From Salinimicrobium sediminis (GTDB lineage: Bacteria > Bacteroidota > Bacteroidia > Flavobacteriales > Flavobacteriaceae), in NCBI RefSeq assembly GCF_900215295.1, contig NZ_OCMF01000001.1:1302001-1366000 (forward strand): 64,000 bases of DNA, in the 5' to 3' direction. Shown here piece by piece: positions 53,300 to 61,748 of the stretch (the stretch's first letter is position 1; each line of letters opens with the position of its first letter). The notes below the pieces were generated by a model that was given only the letters and a program-made list of their open reading frames with translations, was not told the DNA's origin and did not search any database. Both the position numbers and the translations under genes were made by a program.

Positions 53300-56200
53300 T
53301 TAGGCGAGGCTTTTCTCTCTTCTGTTTCTCATTCTCACCCTTCCGCGGTTTACCAGATATAGCATAGCGGGCACTACCACTAGTGTGAGGAAGGTTGCGA
53401 AGATGAGTCCGAAGATCACCGTCCATGCCAGTGGACCCCAAAAGATCACGTTATCTCCTCCAATATAGATCTGCGGGTCATAATCTGTGAATAAAGAGAA
53501 GAAGTCAATGTTAAGTCCTATAGCCAGGGGAATTAGTCCTAAAACTGTCGTAATGGCAGTTAAAAGCACAGGCCGCAATCTTGACTTACCACCTTCCACG
53601 ATCATCTCATAATACTGCCCTTTAGTCAGCAGTTCGTTATCATCCAGCCCGAGGCTGGCTTTTTTACGGTCAATGAGAATCTGGGTGTAATCCACCAGTA
53701 CGATTGCATTGTTCACCACGATCCCTGCGAGAGAAATAATTCCCATCATGGTCATGATGATGATGAAGTCCATCTGGAAAATCACCATTCCAAAGAACAC
53801 CCCGGCAAGGGACAGGAATACGGCCATGAGGATGATCAATGGCTTGGGAATCGAGTTGAATTGCGCCACCAGGATCAACAGGATGGCACCCAGACCAATG
53901 ATAAGAGCCTTAAGCAGGAAAGTCATATTTTCCTGTTGCTGTTCCTGCTCTCCGGTGAATTCCATGGAAATATCCTGCGGCAATTCGTAACCGGCCAATT
54001 CGCTTTGCAGCTGTTCTACTATCGCGTTCCCGTTGTAACCTTCCAGCACATTCGAATAGACCGTGATCACTCTCTTAAGGTCCTTTCTTTTAATCGCGCT
54101 GAAGGCAGAAGTGAGCTCCTTTTTTGTTACTGAAGAGATTGGTACCTGTACGAGGTCTCCGGTATTCTGATTTTTGAAGGTGATAGGCTGATTGAAAAGT
54201 GCATTTTCATCATACCTGAAATCTTCATTGAACCTTACATTGATTGGATAATCTTCATCTCCTTCTTTATATGTTGAGATCTCTTCTCCATAGATAGCAC
54301 GTCTTAGGGTTTGTCCAACCGAAGACGTGGAGACTCCCAACTGCCCTGCCTTTACACGATCAACGGTGACATTGAGTTCCGGTTTGGATTTATTGACATC
54401 AATCTGCAATTCCTCGATCCCGGCGATATTCCGCTCCTGAATGAAATTCACAAGATCTTCTGCTTCTACGAGCATCTGCTCATAATTTTCGCCCTTGAGC
54501 TCTATATTGACTGGATATCCCACCGGCGGGCCGGCAGCATCTTTTTCCACGATCACCGAAGCTCCCGGGAAACCCTGTACTGCATCACGAACTTCAGAAA
54601 GCACATGGCTACTTCTTACGCCGCGGCGGTCTTTAAATTCCCTCATGGAAAGTGTCACTTTTCCCTTATGCGGCATTTCATTCTGCTGCCCCCCATCTGT
54701 CTGCGGGTTTCCTGCTCCCTGCCCCACCTGCGAAATAGCAGATTCTACCATGTAGTTATAACCATCTTCGTCCTCATATTTTTCAATGACGTCATAGATC
54801 TGTTGTTCGATCTGTTTGGTAACCTCATTGGTTTTCCTGATATCGGTTCCTTCAGGAAATTCGATATAGGTAATGATCTGGTTGGGTTCATTCTCGGGGA
54901 AAAACAGAACAGTGGGTTTGACAATTCCAACAAGAACAAAAGAGGCGATCAACATTCCAAGCGTTCCGAAGAAAACCAGGTATGAATTTTTTCCGCGGAG
55001 GGAGTATCGAAGCGTAGATTCATATTTTCTCTCCAGCTTTTTCAGTGCTCTGTACTGGAAGAAATCTACCCATGAACTAAGGAAATATTTATAGAACCAA
55101 AGAAGAAGAGCAAAAAGGATAGCGAGGTTTCCTATTGCTCTAAAAGAGCCAAAATCCAGGATGAATCCGGCGATCAACAGGATCAAACCTGTACCTCCCA
55201 AAACTGCACTTATTCGGATCAGTTTTTTCTTAGTGAACTCCTTTTCTTCAGTCTTCATGAATTCAGAAGTCAGCATGGAGTTAATGATCAACGCCACAAA
55301 CAGCGAGGATCCTAATACCACCGACAGCGTCATAGGGAAATAGATCATGAACTTACCAATGGTCCCTGGCCATAGCCCCAGCGGGAAGAATGCAGCAAGG
55401 GTTGTAGCTGTTGAGGCAATGATAGGCCATGCAATTTCACCCACTCCCTGCTTGGCAGCCTTAAGCCTTGGCATCCCCTGGTCCATTAAACTGTACACGT
55501 TCTCCACAACCACAATCCCGTTATCTACCAGCATTCCCAGACCCATAACAAGGGCGAAAAGTACCATGGTGTTAAGAGTGAAACCCAGGCTGGAAAGGAT
55601 GATGAAGGAAAGGAACATGGAAAGCGGAATAGCAAATCCCACAAAGAGCGCGTTCCTGAAGCCAAGGAAGAACATTAGCACCACTACTACTAAAATCACC
55701 CCAAAAATGATATTGTTCACAAGATCGTCTACCATATTTTCGGTGATGGTAGATTGATCGTTGGAGTAGGAGATATGAAGATCTTCGGGCAGGTAAGTTT
55801 CCTTTTCGTGCTCAATGATCTCCTTAATATTTTCAATAGCCTCAATCATATTCTTTCCCCCACGCTTCTTGATATCAAGCATAACTACGGGATCACCGTA
55901 TTCGCGGGCAAAAGTGGTGGGTTCCTGCTCCTGAAATCTTATTTCGGCAATATCTCTTAAAAAGACGTTCCCGTCTTCCCTTTTTACGATGATGTTATTG
56001 AGTTCAGCAGGATCTTTGACTTCCCCAATGATCCTAATATTCTTCTGAATTTCGCCGGTGATCACATTACCGCCGGAGATGGTTTGGTTTTCCATGCTCA
56101 CCGCGCTAATGATATCCTGAAAACTCACTTTTGAAGCGGTCATTTTATAAATGTCTACCGCAATCTCCACCTCTTTTTCTTCGGCTCCTCTTACCGATGC

Positions 56201-56752
56201 TTCCTTGATCTGCGGAAGCAGCTCTATTCTGTCCTGCAGGTATTCGGCATATTCTTTTAACTTCTGAACAGGGTAATCTCCTGTGAGGTTCACGTTAAGG
56301 ATAGGCATTTCTTCGGAAATGTTGAGGTCGAATACGTTTGGCTCCACCTTGGCGCCATTGTCCATAGTAGGCCAGGTAGTAGCAGCTTTTTCCTGGTCCA
56401 CCTTATCCTTTACCTTTTGTTTGGCGGCATCAACCGAAATATCCTCGTCAAACTCGACGATCACCAGTGAATAATCCTGCAGCGTAGTAGAAGAGATATC
56501 CTTTACTCCTGCAATGTTGTTGAACTCTTCCTCGAGCGGCTCGGTTATAAATTTCTCGATATCTTCGGCCGAGTTTCCCGGATTGACCGAGCTCACGTAT
56601 ATTTTGGTCTCAATGATCTCGGGAAAAGATTCCCGGGGCATGCTGTAGTAGGACATGAGACCGCCAACAAAGATGATGGCGATGATCACATATACCGTCA
56701 TGCGATTTTCAATAGCCCAGGAGGAGAGCTTAAATTCTTTATCTAACTTCAT
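53300..56752 (-). CDS. RND-family efflux permease (AcrB type)
   Basis: 1150 residues, twelve predicted TM helices, and the usual duplicated layout. Visible: MPRESFPEIIETKIYVS, GMLVDNGIVVVENVYSLMD (TM4 acidic region) and the second-half GIVVNNAIVLVDYTQILID. It exports lipophilic compounds by proton antiport as the inner-membrane part of a tripartite pump. Last structural gene of the TetR-TolC-MFP-RND operon. A decayed palindrome copy abuts the stop (53286-53299). Confidence 0.93.
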   Translation of the reverse strand: MKLDKEFKLSSWAIENRMTVYVIIAIIFVGGLMSYYSMPRESFPEIIETKIYVSSVNPGNSAEDIEKFITEPLEEEFNNIAGVKDISSTTLQDYSLVIVEFDEDISVDAAKQKVKDKVDQEKAATTWPTMDNGAKVEPNVFDLNISEEMPILNVNLTGDYPVQKLKEYAEYLQDRIELLPQIKEASVRGAEEKEVEIAVDIYKMTASKVSFQDIISAVSMENQTISGGNVITGEIQKNIRIIGEVKDPAELNNIIVKREDGNVFLRDIAEIRFQEQEPTTFAREYGDPVVMLDIKKRGGKNMIEAIENIKEIIEHEKETYLPEDLHISYSNDQSTITENMVDDLVNNIIFGVILVVVVLMFFLGFRNALFVGFAIPLSMFLSFIILSSLGFTLNTMVLFALVMGLGMLVDNGIVVVENVYSLMDQGMPRLKAAKQGVGEIAWPIIASTATTLAAFFPLGLWPGTIGKFMIYFPMTLSVVLGSSLFVALIINSMLTSEFMKTEEKEFTKKKLIRISAVLGGTGLILLIAGFILDFGSFRAIGNLAILFALLLWFYKYFLSSWVDFFQYRALKKLERKYESTLRYSLRGKNSYLVFFGTLGMLIASFVLVGIVKPTVLFFPENEPNQIITYIEFPEGTDIRKTNEVTKQIEQQIYDVIEKYEDEDGYNYMVESAISQVGQGAGNPQTDGGQQNEMPHKGKVTLSMREFKDRRGVRSSHVLSEVRDAVQGFPGASVIVEKDAAGPPVGYPVNIELKGENYEQMLVEAEDLVNFIQERNIAGIEELQIDVNKSKPELNVTVDRVKAGQLGVSTSSVGQTLRRAIYGEEISTYKEGDEDYPINVRFNEDFRYDENALFNQPITFKNQNTGDLVQVPISSVTKKELTSAFSAIKRKDLKRVITVYSNVLEGYNGNAIVEQLQSELAGYELPQDISMEFTGEQEQQQENMTFLLKALIIGLGAILLILVAQFNSIPKPLIILMAVFLSLAGVFFGMVIFQMDFIIIMTMMGIISLAGIVVNNAIVLVDYTQILIDRKKASLGLDDNELLTKGQYYEMIVEGGKSRLRPVLLTAITTVLGLIPLAIGLNIDFFSLFTDYDPQIYIGGDNVIFWGPLAWTVIFGLIFATFLTLVVVPAMLYLVNRGRVRMRNRREKSLA

Positions 56753-56758
56753 AGTTGT

Positions 56759-57925
56759 TTATAGGGTGCGGTTAGAAATTCTTACTTTTTCGCCTTCGCG
56801 AATACTGCGGGCTCCGTTGACGATTAGCAGATCTCCAGGCTCAAGTCCGGATAATACTTCAACCGAATTGTCATAGGAAAGTCCGGTTTCGAGAATCCTC
56901 TTATGTGCAACTCCGGTAGAATCTGATTCCTTTTCGAGGACATAAGCCATTCTTTCGCCGGCAGCATTTGTTTGCACTACATTCTCAGGAATAATTATAG
57001 CTCCTTCTGAAGTGTAGTCATTAAGCCGCACAGAGGCAATAAGGTTTGGCTTGATGTTCTCCGCATTTCGCGGCACTTCCACCTGGATCTCAAAGGTGCG
57101 GTTGTTTGGATTGACAAAGTTGCCCACCTGTTTTACCTTACTTTTAAAAGAGGTGCCGGTGGCAGCGATCTCTACCATCACATCTGTACCTTTCTCTATT
57201 TTGCTGAGGTAGGATTCAGGCACGGCAGCAGTAATGTACATGTCCTGCAGGTTGATAAGCCTGAAGAGCCTGCTTTGACCGGGTGCAACCACTTCCCCTT
57301 CTTCTGTAAAAACTTCATCTATGATCCCGCTAAAAGGAGCCCTCACAACTGTCTTCGCCAGCTGAGCCCGCATTTGATCTACGGAATTCTGAATTGCTTC
57401 GTAATTGGTCTTAGCTTCAAGAAATTGTATCTCACTGCCAATGTTTTGATCCCAAAGCCTTTGCTGTCTTTCAAAAGTTGTCTTTGCCAATGCAGCCTGA
57501 GCTTCCATTTGAGCCAACTGACTTCCCAGGCCTCCTTCATCAATTCGGGCTAAAATTTGCCCTTTTTGGACCCTTGTTCCTTCAGTGACATTTACCTTTT
57601 GAAGAATTCCTGAAAACTCGGGATAAATGGTGATATTCTGTTTAGTTTCCACATCTCCCGGAATTTCTACGTAATGTTTAAAGAGGGAATCTGTAACCTG
57701 CCGCACTTCGACCAGGGCAAAATTATTTTTTTTGTCCAGCTTTTCTATAGCAGCATCAAGCTTCGCTATTTTAGAGGACAGTGTGGATTGCTGAGTGCTG
57801 AGCTCGGCTTTTTTGGCTCTTATTTCTGAAAGGTCCCCTGTCTCAATTACATCTTCAACAGAATCGCTTTTTCCGCAGGAAACCAGGAATAGAAAACTAA
57901 TTATTAATAAGCTTGATCTTTTCAT
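56759..57925 (-). CDS. RND periplasmic adaptor (membrane fusion) lipoprotein
   Basis: 388 residues. Lipobox (ISFLFLVSCGK, Cys17), coiled-coil hairpin (about residues 140-200) and lipoyl/barrel parts: QKGQILARIDEGGLGSQLAQ, VRAPFSGIIDEVFTEEGEVV and MYVLEKESDSTGVAHKRI-type membrane-proximal end. It links the RND permease to the TolC-like channel. Six nt separate it from the permease. Confidence 0.9.
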   Translation of the reverse strand: MKRSSLLIISFLFLVSCGKSDSVEDVIETGDLSEIRAKKAELSTQQSTLSSKIAKLDAAIEKLDKKNNFALVEVRQVTDSLFKHYVEIPGDVETKQNITIYPEFSGILQKVNVTEGTRVQKGQILARIDEGGLGSQLAQMEAQAALAKTTFERQQRLWDQNIGSEIQFLEAKTNYEAIQNSVDQMRAQLAKTVVRAPFSGIIDEVFTEEGEVVAPGQSRLFRLINLQDMYITAAVPESYLSKIEKGTDVMVEIAATGTSFKSKVKQVGNFVNPNNRTFEIQVEVPRNAENIKPNLIASVRLNDYTSEGAIIIPENVVQTNAAGERMAYVLEKESDSTGVAHKRILETGLSYDNSVEVLSGLEPGDLLIVNGARSIREGEKVRISNRTL

Positions 57926-57947
57926 TTTTCAACAATTATTTGTTTGG

Positions 57948-59375
57948 TTATTCTTCTTCAGAATAGGTTTTGGTATTTAAAATATTCTCCAGTTCCACTT
58001 TTGCGTTGATCACCTCCAGCATTGCCTCAAGGACGTTTTGCTGAGCGGTGTACAATTGTCTTTGCGCCTCACTGAGCTCAAAACTACTAGCAAGACCTTC
58101 AAAGAATTTGATCTGGTTCTTGTTCTCTATTCTCTCGGCAAGGGCCAGACCTTCCTGTTGAGCTTCAAAATTTTCCAGGCTAAACCTGTAGTCGGCCTTA
58201 GCCGCGTCAATTTGAAGGGAGATTCTGTTCCTGGTTTCTTCAAGGTCCAGCTTCGCCTGCTCATATTCCAGTTGCATCTGCCTGGTGCGGGAATTTCTCA
58301 TCCCACTACTGAAAATCGGGATATTAAGATTTACACCCAGTATCGACTGATTAAAATATTCCTGCTCCTCATTAAAAAAGGTAAATGAATCGCTATAGCC
58401 GGAGGTTCCATAGTTTAGAAAACCGGTAAGCTGAGGTAAAGCCTTTGCCTTTTCCAGCCTTACAAAGATCCTTGCAGCCTCTGCTGAATTTTCTGCGATG
58501 CGCACATCGATATTCTCCTCTAGAGGAATACTTTCCTCCAGCAATTGCTCATCATAAAATTTCATGGCCAAAGTGTTGAGATCGTCTGTAGGAATGATTT
58601 CCCTCTCAACAGGAATTCCCATTGCCATGTTTAGAAGTTGATAGGAGATCTCCAACATACGTCGGCTTCGGTTAAGATTATTTTCCAGACTAAGGCGGGT
58701 GATCTTTAGCTGCTCAACATCTTCCTCCTCGGCAAGTCCGTTTTCAAATATTTTTTCTGTGTCACTAAGATTTCCGGAAATATTCTCAAGATTGTTCTCC
58801 AGGATCGTTACACTTTCCTGCGCCATGAGCAAATTGCCATAGGCGTTGATCACTGCCTTACGCACTTCAAGATCGGTCTTGATCTTTGCATTCTTTGAGA
58901 TCTGTAATAAAGTTCTGGCCGATTGAACTCCTACTATATAGGAGCCATCAAAAATGAGTTGAGACCAGGTCGCTGTTGCAGTGACATTTTGCTTGGTACC
59001 AAAGCGCACTGGAATAAAACCTTCAGGAGCGTTTACAGGTTCATTATTTCTTTGAACATCAAAGTAATTTTCTACTACATCAATGGTAGCCTGAGTATTA
59101 TCAAATGCTGCTGCCGGTAAAAGAGTAACGGGTTGTTTCAGGAAGTTCTGGTAATCAACATTTGCGTTTATCTGGGGAAGACCCTGGGAGATGATCTCCC
59201 ATTTTTGTGATAAAGCCTTTTCTACTTCCTTTTCAGATTTAATAGAGGAGTAGTTGTTCTCCAGCCCCAGTGCCACAGCCTCTTCGAGAGACAGTACAAG
59301 TGGTTCTGAGGGGACTTCCTGCGCCCAGCCGCTTAGACAGAAAAAACTGCTGATTAAAAATATTGCTTTTTTCAT
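57948..59375 (-). CDS. TolC-family outer-membrane channel protein
   Basis: 475 residues with a signal peptide. Two-fold repeated outer membrane efflux pattern: LVLSLEEAVALGLENNYSSI at the start and internal LDLEETRNRISLQIDAAKADY later. It forms the exit duct. The ATG (59373-59375) overlaps the TetR stop by 4 nt (ATGA). Confidence 0.92.
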   Translation of the reverse strand: MKKAIFLISSFFCLSGWAQEVPSEPLVLSLEEAVALGLENNYSSIKSEKEVEKALSQKWEIISQGLPQINANVDYQNFLKQPVTLLPAAAFDNTQATIDVVENYFDVQRNNEPVNAPEGFIPVRFGTKQNVTATATWSQLIFDGSYIVGVQSARTLLQISKNAKIKTDLEVRKAVINAYGNLLMAQESVTILENNLENISGNLSDTEKIFENGLAEEEDVEQLKITRLSLENNLNRSRRMLEISYQLLNMAMGIPVEREIIPTDDLNTLAMKFYDEQLLEESIPLEENIDVRIAENSAEAARIFVRLEKAKALPQLTGFLNYGTSGYSDSFTFFNEEQEYFNQSILGVNLNIPIFSSGMRNSRTRQMQLEYEQAKLDLEETRNRISLQIDAAKADYRFSLENFEAQQEGLALAERIENKNQIKFFEGLASSFELSEAQRQLYTAQQNVLEAMLEVINAKVELENILNTKTYSEEE

Positions 59376-59980
59376 TTTTTGCTGCTTTGGTTTAATAAGG
59401 TTTCCAGTTTCTTTAAACCTTTTGGAGTGACTATTGCCCTTAGATGATACTCCAGGTGCATTTCGGTAAGTTGATTGGTTGAGAATTCAGGTTCCGGAAA
59501 ATGAACGTCATCCTTAATGCCCAACATCCCGATAAAGTAGATTCGGCTGATGAATTCTACCGGAAGGTCACTACGGTAAACTTCCGTTTTTATCCCTTTT
59601 TGAAGATTTTGCCTGGTCAATTCCTCCATTACCTTTCGTTGTTTCTCCCTAATACTGAAATAAGTCCTGGGGTAATACTTTTGCAGCTGATGCTGAGGAG
59701 AAGATTTTTCATCCTTTAGATGCGTGCAGGCGAAATTCTTAATGGCGAATAGCTCTTCAATAGGATCTTTATTTTCCTCTTTTATGCTTTCTATCCCGCT
59801 TGATATGGTTTCGAAAACATAATTGGCAGTGGCATCAATTAATTTCGTCTTTGTTGGAAAATGTGCATAAATGGTCTTTTTAGAAATTCCAAGTTCGGCA
59901 GCAATCTCGTCCATAGTCACGCTTTTCACTCCTAAGGTGAGAAACATACCGGCCGCCTTTTTTAAAATTTGTTCTTTCAC
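59372..59980 (-). CDS. TetR/AcrR-type repressor of the efflux operon
   Basis: 202 residues. N-terminal helix-turn-helix: KAAGMFLTLGVKSVTMDEIA, then AAELGISKKTIYAHFPTKTKLI, the classic TetR DNA-binding pattern. The C-terminal ligand domain is unspecific. First gene of the operon; a candidate operator overlaps its own promoter (60000-60040). It probably represses the pump until a ligand binds. Confidence 0.92.
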   Translation of the reverse strand: MKEQILKKAAGMFLTLGVKSVTMDEIAAELGISKKTIYAHFPTKTKLIDATANYVFETISSGIESIKEENKDPIEELFAIKNFACTHLKDEKSSPQHQLQKYYPRTYFSIREKQRKVMEELTRQNLQKGIKTEVYRSDLPVEFISRIYFIGMLGIKDDVHFPEPEFSTNQLTEMHLEYHLRAIVTPKGLKKLETLLNQSSKK

Positions 59981-59999
59981 TTTTTGAAATTAGAGGGTG

Positions 60000-60040
60000 C
60001 AAATATACGTTCGGAAACTTTAAAAACAATAAAAGTTTCC
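60000..60040 (-). promoter_or_regulatory. Promoter and inverted-repeat operator of the tetR-tolC-mfp-rnd operon
   Basis: On the minus strand the -7 box is TATATTTG (60007-60000). The -33 is ATTG (60030-60027) at 19-nt spacing. A perfect inverted repeat GGAAACTTT (60013-60021) / AAAGTTTCC (60032-60040) covers the spacer and -33. This layout fits autorepression by the TetR protein. Confidence 0.65.
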
Positions 60041-60121
60041 AAAGTTTTTTCCTACAAAAAATTAAAGGCCTTTGAATCTGCAGTTTCTACATGATTTGGT
60101 ATTTTAGCGCAAAAATTACTC

Positions 60122-61096
60122 ATGCTCTCTATAGACCAGTACCGTAAAGAATTTGAAGAATATCTCGTCCGGAAGATCGAAAGCCGGGAACCGGCCAATC
60201 TTTACGATCCAATGGTCTATATTCTTAGTCTTGGAGGCAAAAGGGTGCGGCCGGTTCTTGTTTTAATGGCTTCAGAGATCTTTAGCGGTGACTACAGGAA
60301 AGCTTTGGATGCTGCTCTTGCTATTGAAGTATTCCATAACTTCTCACTTGTACATGATGATATCATGGACGACGCACCTTTGCGCAGAGGGATGCAGACG
60401 GTACATGAAAAATGGGATATCAATACTGGGATCTTGTCAGGTGACGCTATGCTCATTAAGGCATATCAGCTTTTCGAGAACTATGAAGGGGAGACCTTCA
60501 GGCAACTCGCTGCTTTGTTTTCCAAAACGGCTATAGAAGTGTGTGAAGGCCAGCAATACGATATAGACTTTGAATTACGCGAAAACGTAAGTATTGGGGA
60601 GTACCTGAAAATGATCGAATATAAAACTGCAGTTCTTGTAGGAGCATCTCTTAAAATGGGAGGTATTGTGGCCAATGCTTCCGCAGAGAACTGTGATAGG
60701 ATCTATGAATTCGGGCGTTTTTTGGGGATCGCTTTTCAGTTACAGGATGATTACCTGGATGCCTTTGGAGATCCGGGTACATTTGGAAAACAGGTGGGAG
60801 GCGATATCATCGAAAACAAAAAGACCTTCCTTTATCTTACCTCTCTCCGCCAGGCTGCTGCGGGAGAAGCAAATCAACTTGAACATCTGTATTCCATAAA
60901 TCCGCCTGACCCTACAGCAAAAGTGGAGACTGTAAAAGGCCTTTTTGAGAGCAGTGGTGCAGCCGAACTCACCCGAAAGGAAATTGAAAAATATACTAAA
61001 AAAGCCTTTGAGGTACTGGAAGAGCTTCGGGTAGGAGAGGAGCAGAAAAAGCTGCTGTACCACTTCGGAAAAAATTTGATGAACCGGGAGGTTTAG
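60122..61096 (+). CDS. Polyprenyl diphosphate synthase
   Basis: 324 residues. Trans-prenyltransferase signatures: GGKRVRPVLVLMASEIF, the first aspartate-rich motif LVHDDIMDDAPLRRG (DDxxD) and the second QLQDDYLDAFGD. It makes long-chain prenyl chains for quinones (menaquinone) by condensing IPP. Divergent from the tetR operon. It ends two nt from the convergent barrel gene. Confidence 0.9.
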   Translation: MLSIDQYRKEFEEYLVRKIESREPANLYDPMVYILSLGGKRVRPVLVLMASEIFSGDYRKALDAALAIEVFHNFSLVHDDIMDDAPLRRGMQTVHEKWDINTGILSGDAMLIKAYQLFENYEGETFRQLAALFSKTAIEVCEGQQYDIDFELRENVSIGEYLKMIEYKTAVLVGASLKMGGIVANASAENCDRIYEFGRFLGIAFQLQDDYLDAFGDPGTFGKQVGGDIIENKKTFLYLTSLRQAAAGEANQLEHLYSINPPDPTAKVETVKGLFESSGAAELTRKEIEKYTKKAFEVLEELRVGEEQKKLLYHFGKNLMNREV

Positions 61097-61097
61097 A

Positions 61098-61637
61098 TCA
61101 GAAAAAAACGCTAACGAAAGGCATGAATGCATTGGCATAAATGCTTTTTTCGTCATCGTAAAGAACGTCATACCTTATCCCTACAGTTACCTGCCCGGTA
61201 GTATAACCCAATCCAAGGAACAGGGCAGGATACCAGTAAGAGTCTTCCAGATTTGCACCGTCCAGTTTGAAATCTTTGGAAACGTAATTCTCTTCAAATT
61301 CCGCCGACAGCTGCAGCGCCTGCAACGGCCTTAATAAACCTATTAGGCTACCACCTGCAGTGTAAGCCGAATAGCGGGAGGTATTAGTGTAAGAACCAGC
61401 CAGGCCTATTCCTGCCGAGGTGTAGCGATTAAAATCATAGATTGCCTTTGGCGCCAGGAATCCGCTGAAGTATCCATCGCTGAAGTTGGCACCCACACTT
61501 CCGCCATATCTTACATTTTCGAAAAATGCACTTTTTGGAGCTTCAGATTCCTGTGCAAACACGTAGGAATGAGAAAGGTAAATTATTAATATCGGAATTA
61601 ATAGTCCTTTTTTATTAATAAACAAGAAGTTCTTCAT
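61098..61637 (-). CDS. Small outer-membrane beta-barrel protein
   Basis: 179 residues with a signal peptide (LIPILIIYLSHSYVFA). Eight or so beta strands (VGANFSDGYFSGFLAPKAIYDF, LFLGLGYTTGQVTVGIRYDVLY) end in FMPFVSVFF. Relatives next to sucA have been misnamed alpha-ketoglutarate decarboxylase; no enzymatic motif is visible. Confidence 0.7.
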   Translation of the reverse strand: MKNFLFINKKGLLIPILIIYLSHSYVFAQESEAPKSAFFENVRYGGSVGANFSDGYFSGFLAPKAIYDFNRYTSAGIGLAGSYTNTSRYSAYTAGGSLIGLLRPLQALQLSAEFEENYVSKDFKLDGANLEDSYWYPALFLGLGYTTGQVTVGIRYDVLYDDEKSIYANAFMPFVSVFF

Positions 61638-61703
61638 GTTAAATGTTTTCCAAAGTATAAGGTAAATATATTAAATGGTCCTGTGCTTCTTTTTTAAAAA
61701 TTG

Positions 61704-61711
61704 TACTTTTG
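61704..61711 (+). promoter_or_regulatory. Candidate -7 box of sucA
   Basis: TACTTTTG matches TAnnTTTG, 37 nt before the ATG. No clear -33. Confidence 0.45.
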
Positions 61712-61748
61712 TAACGTTTTACTAAAAAGAAACAGGTAGTTTCATGCT

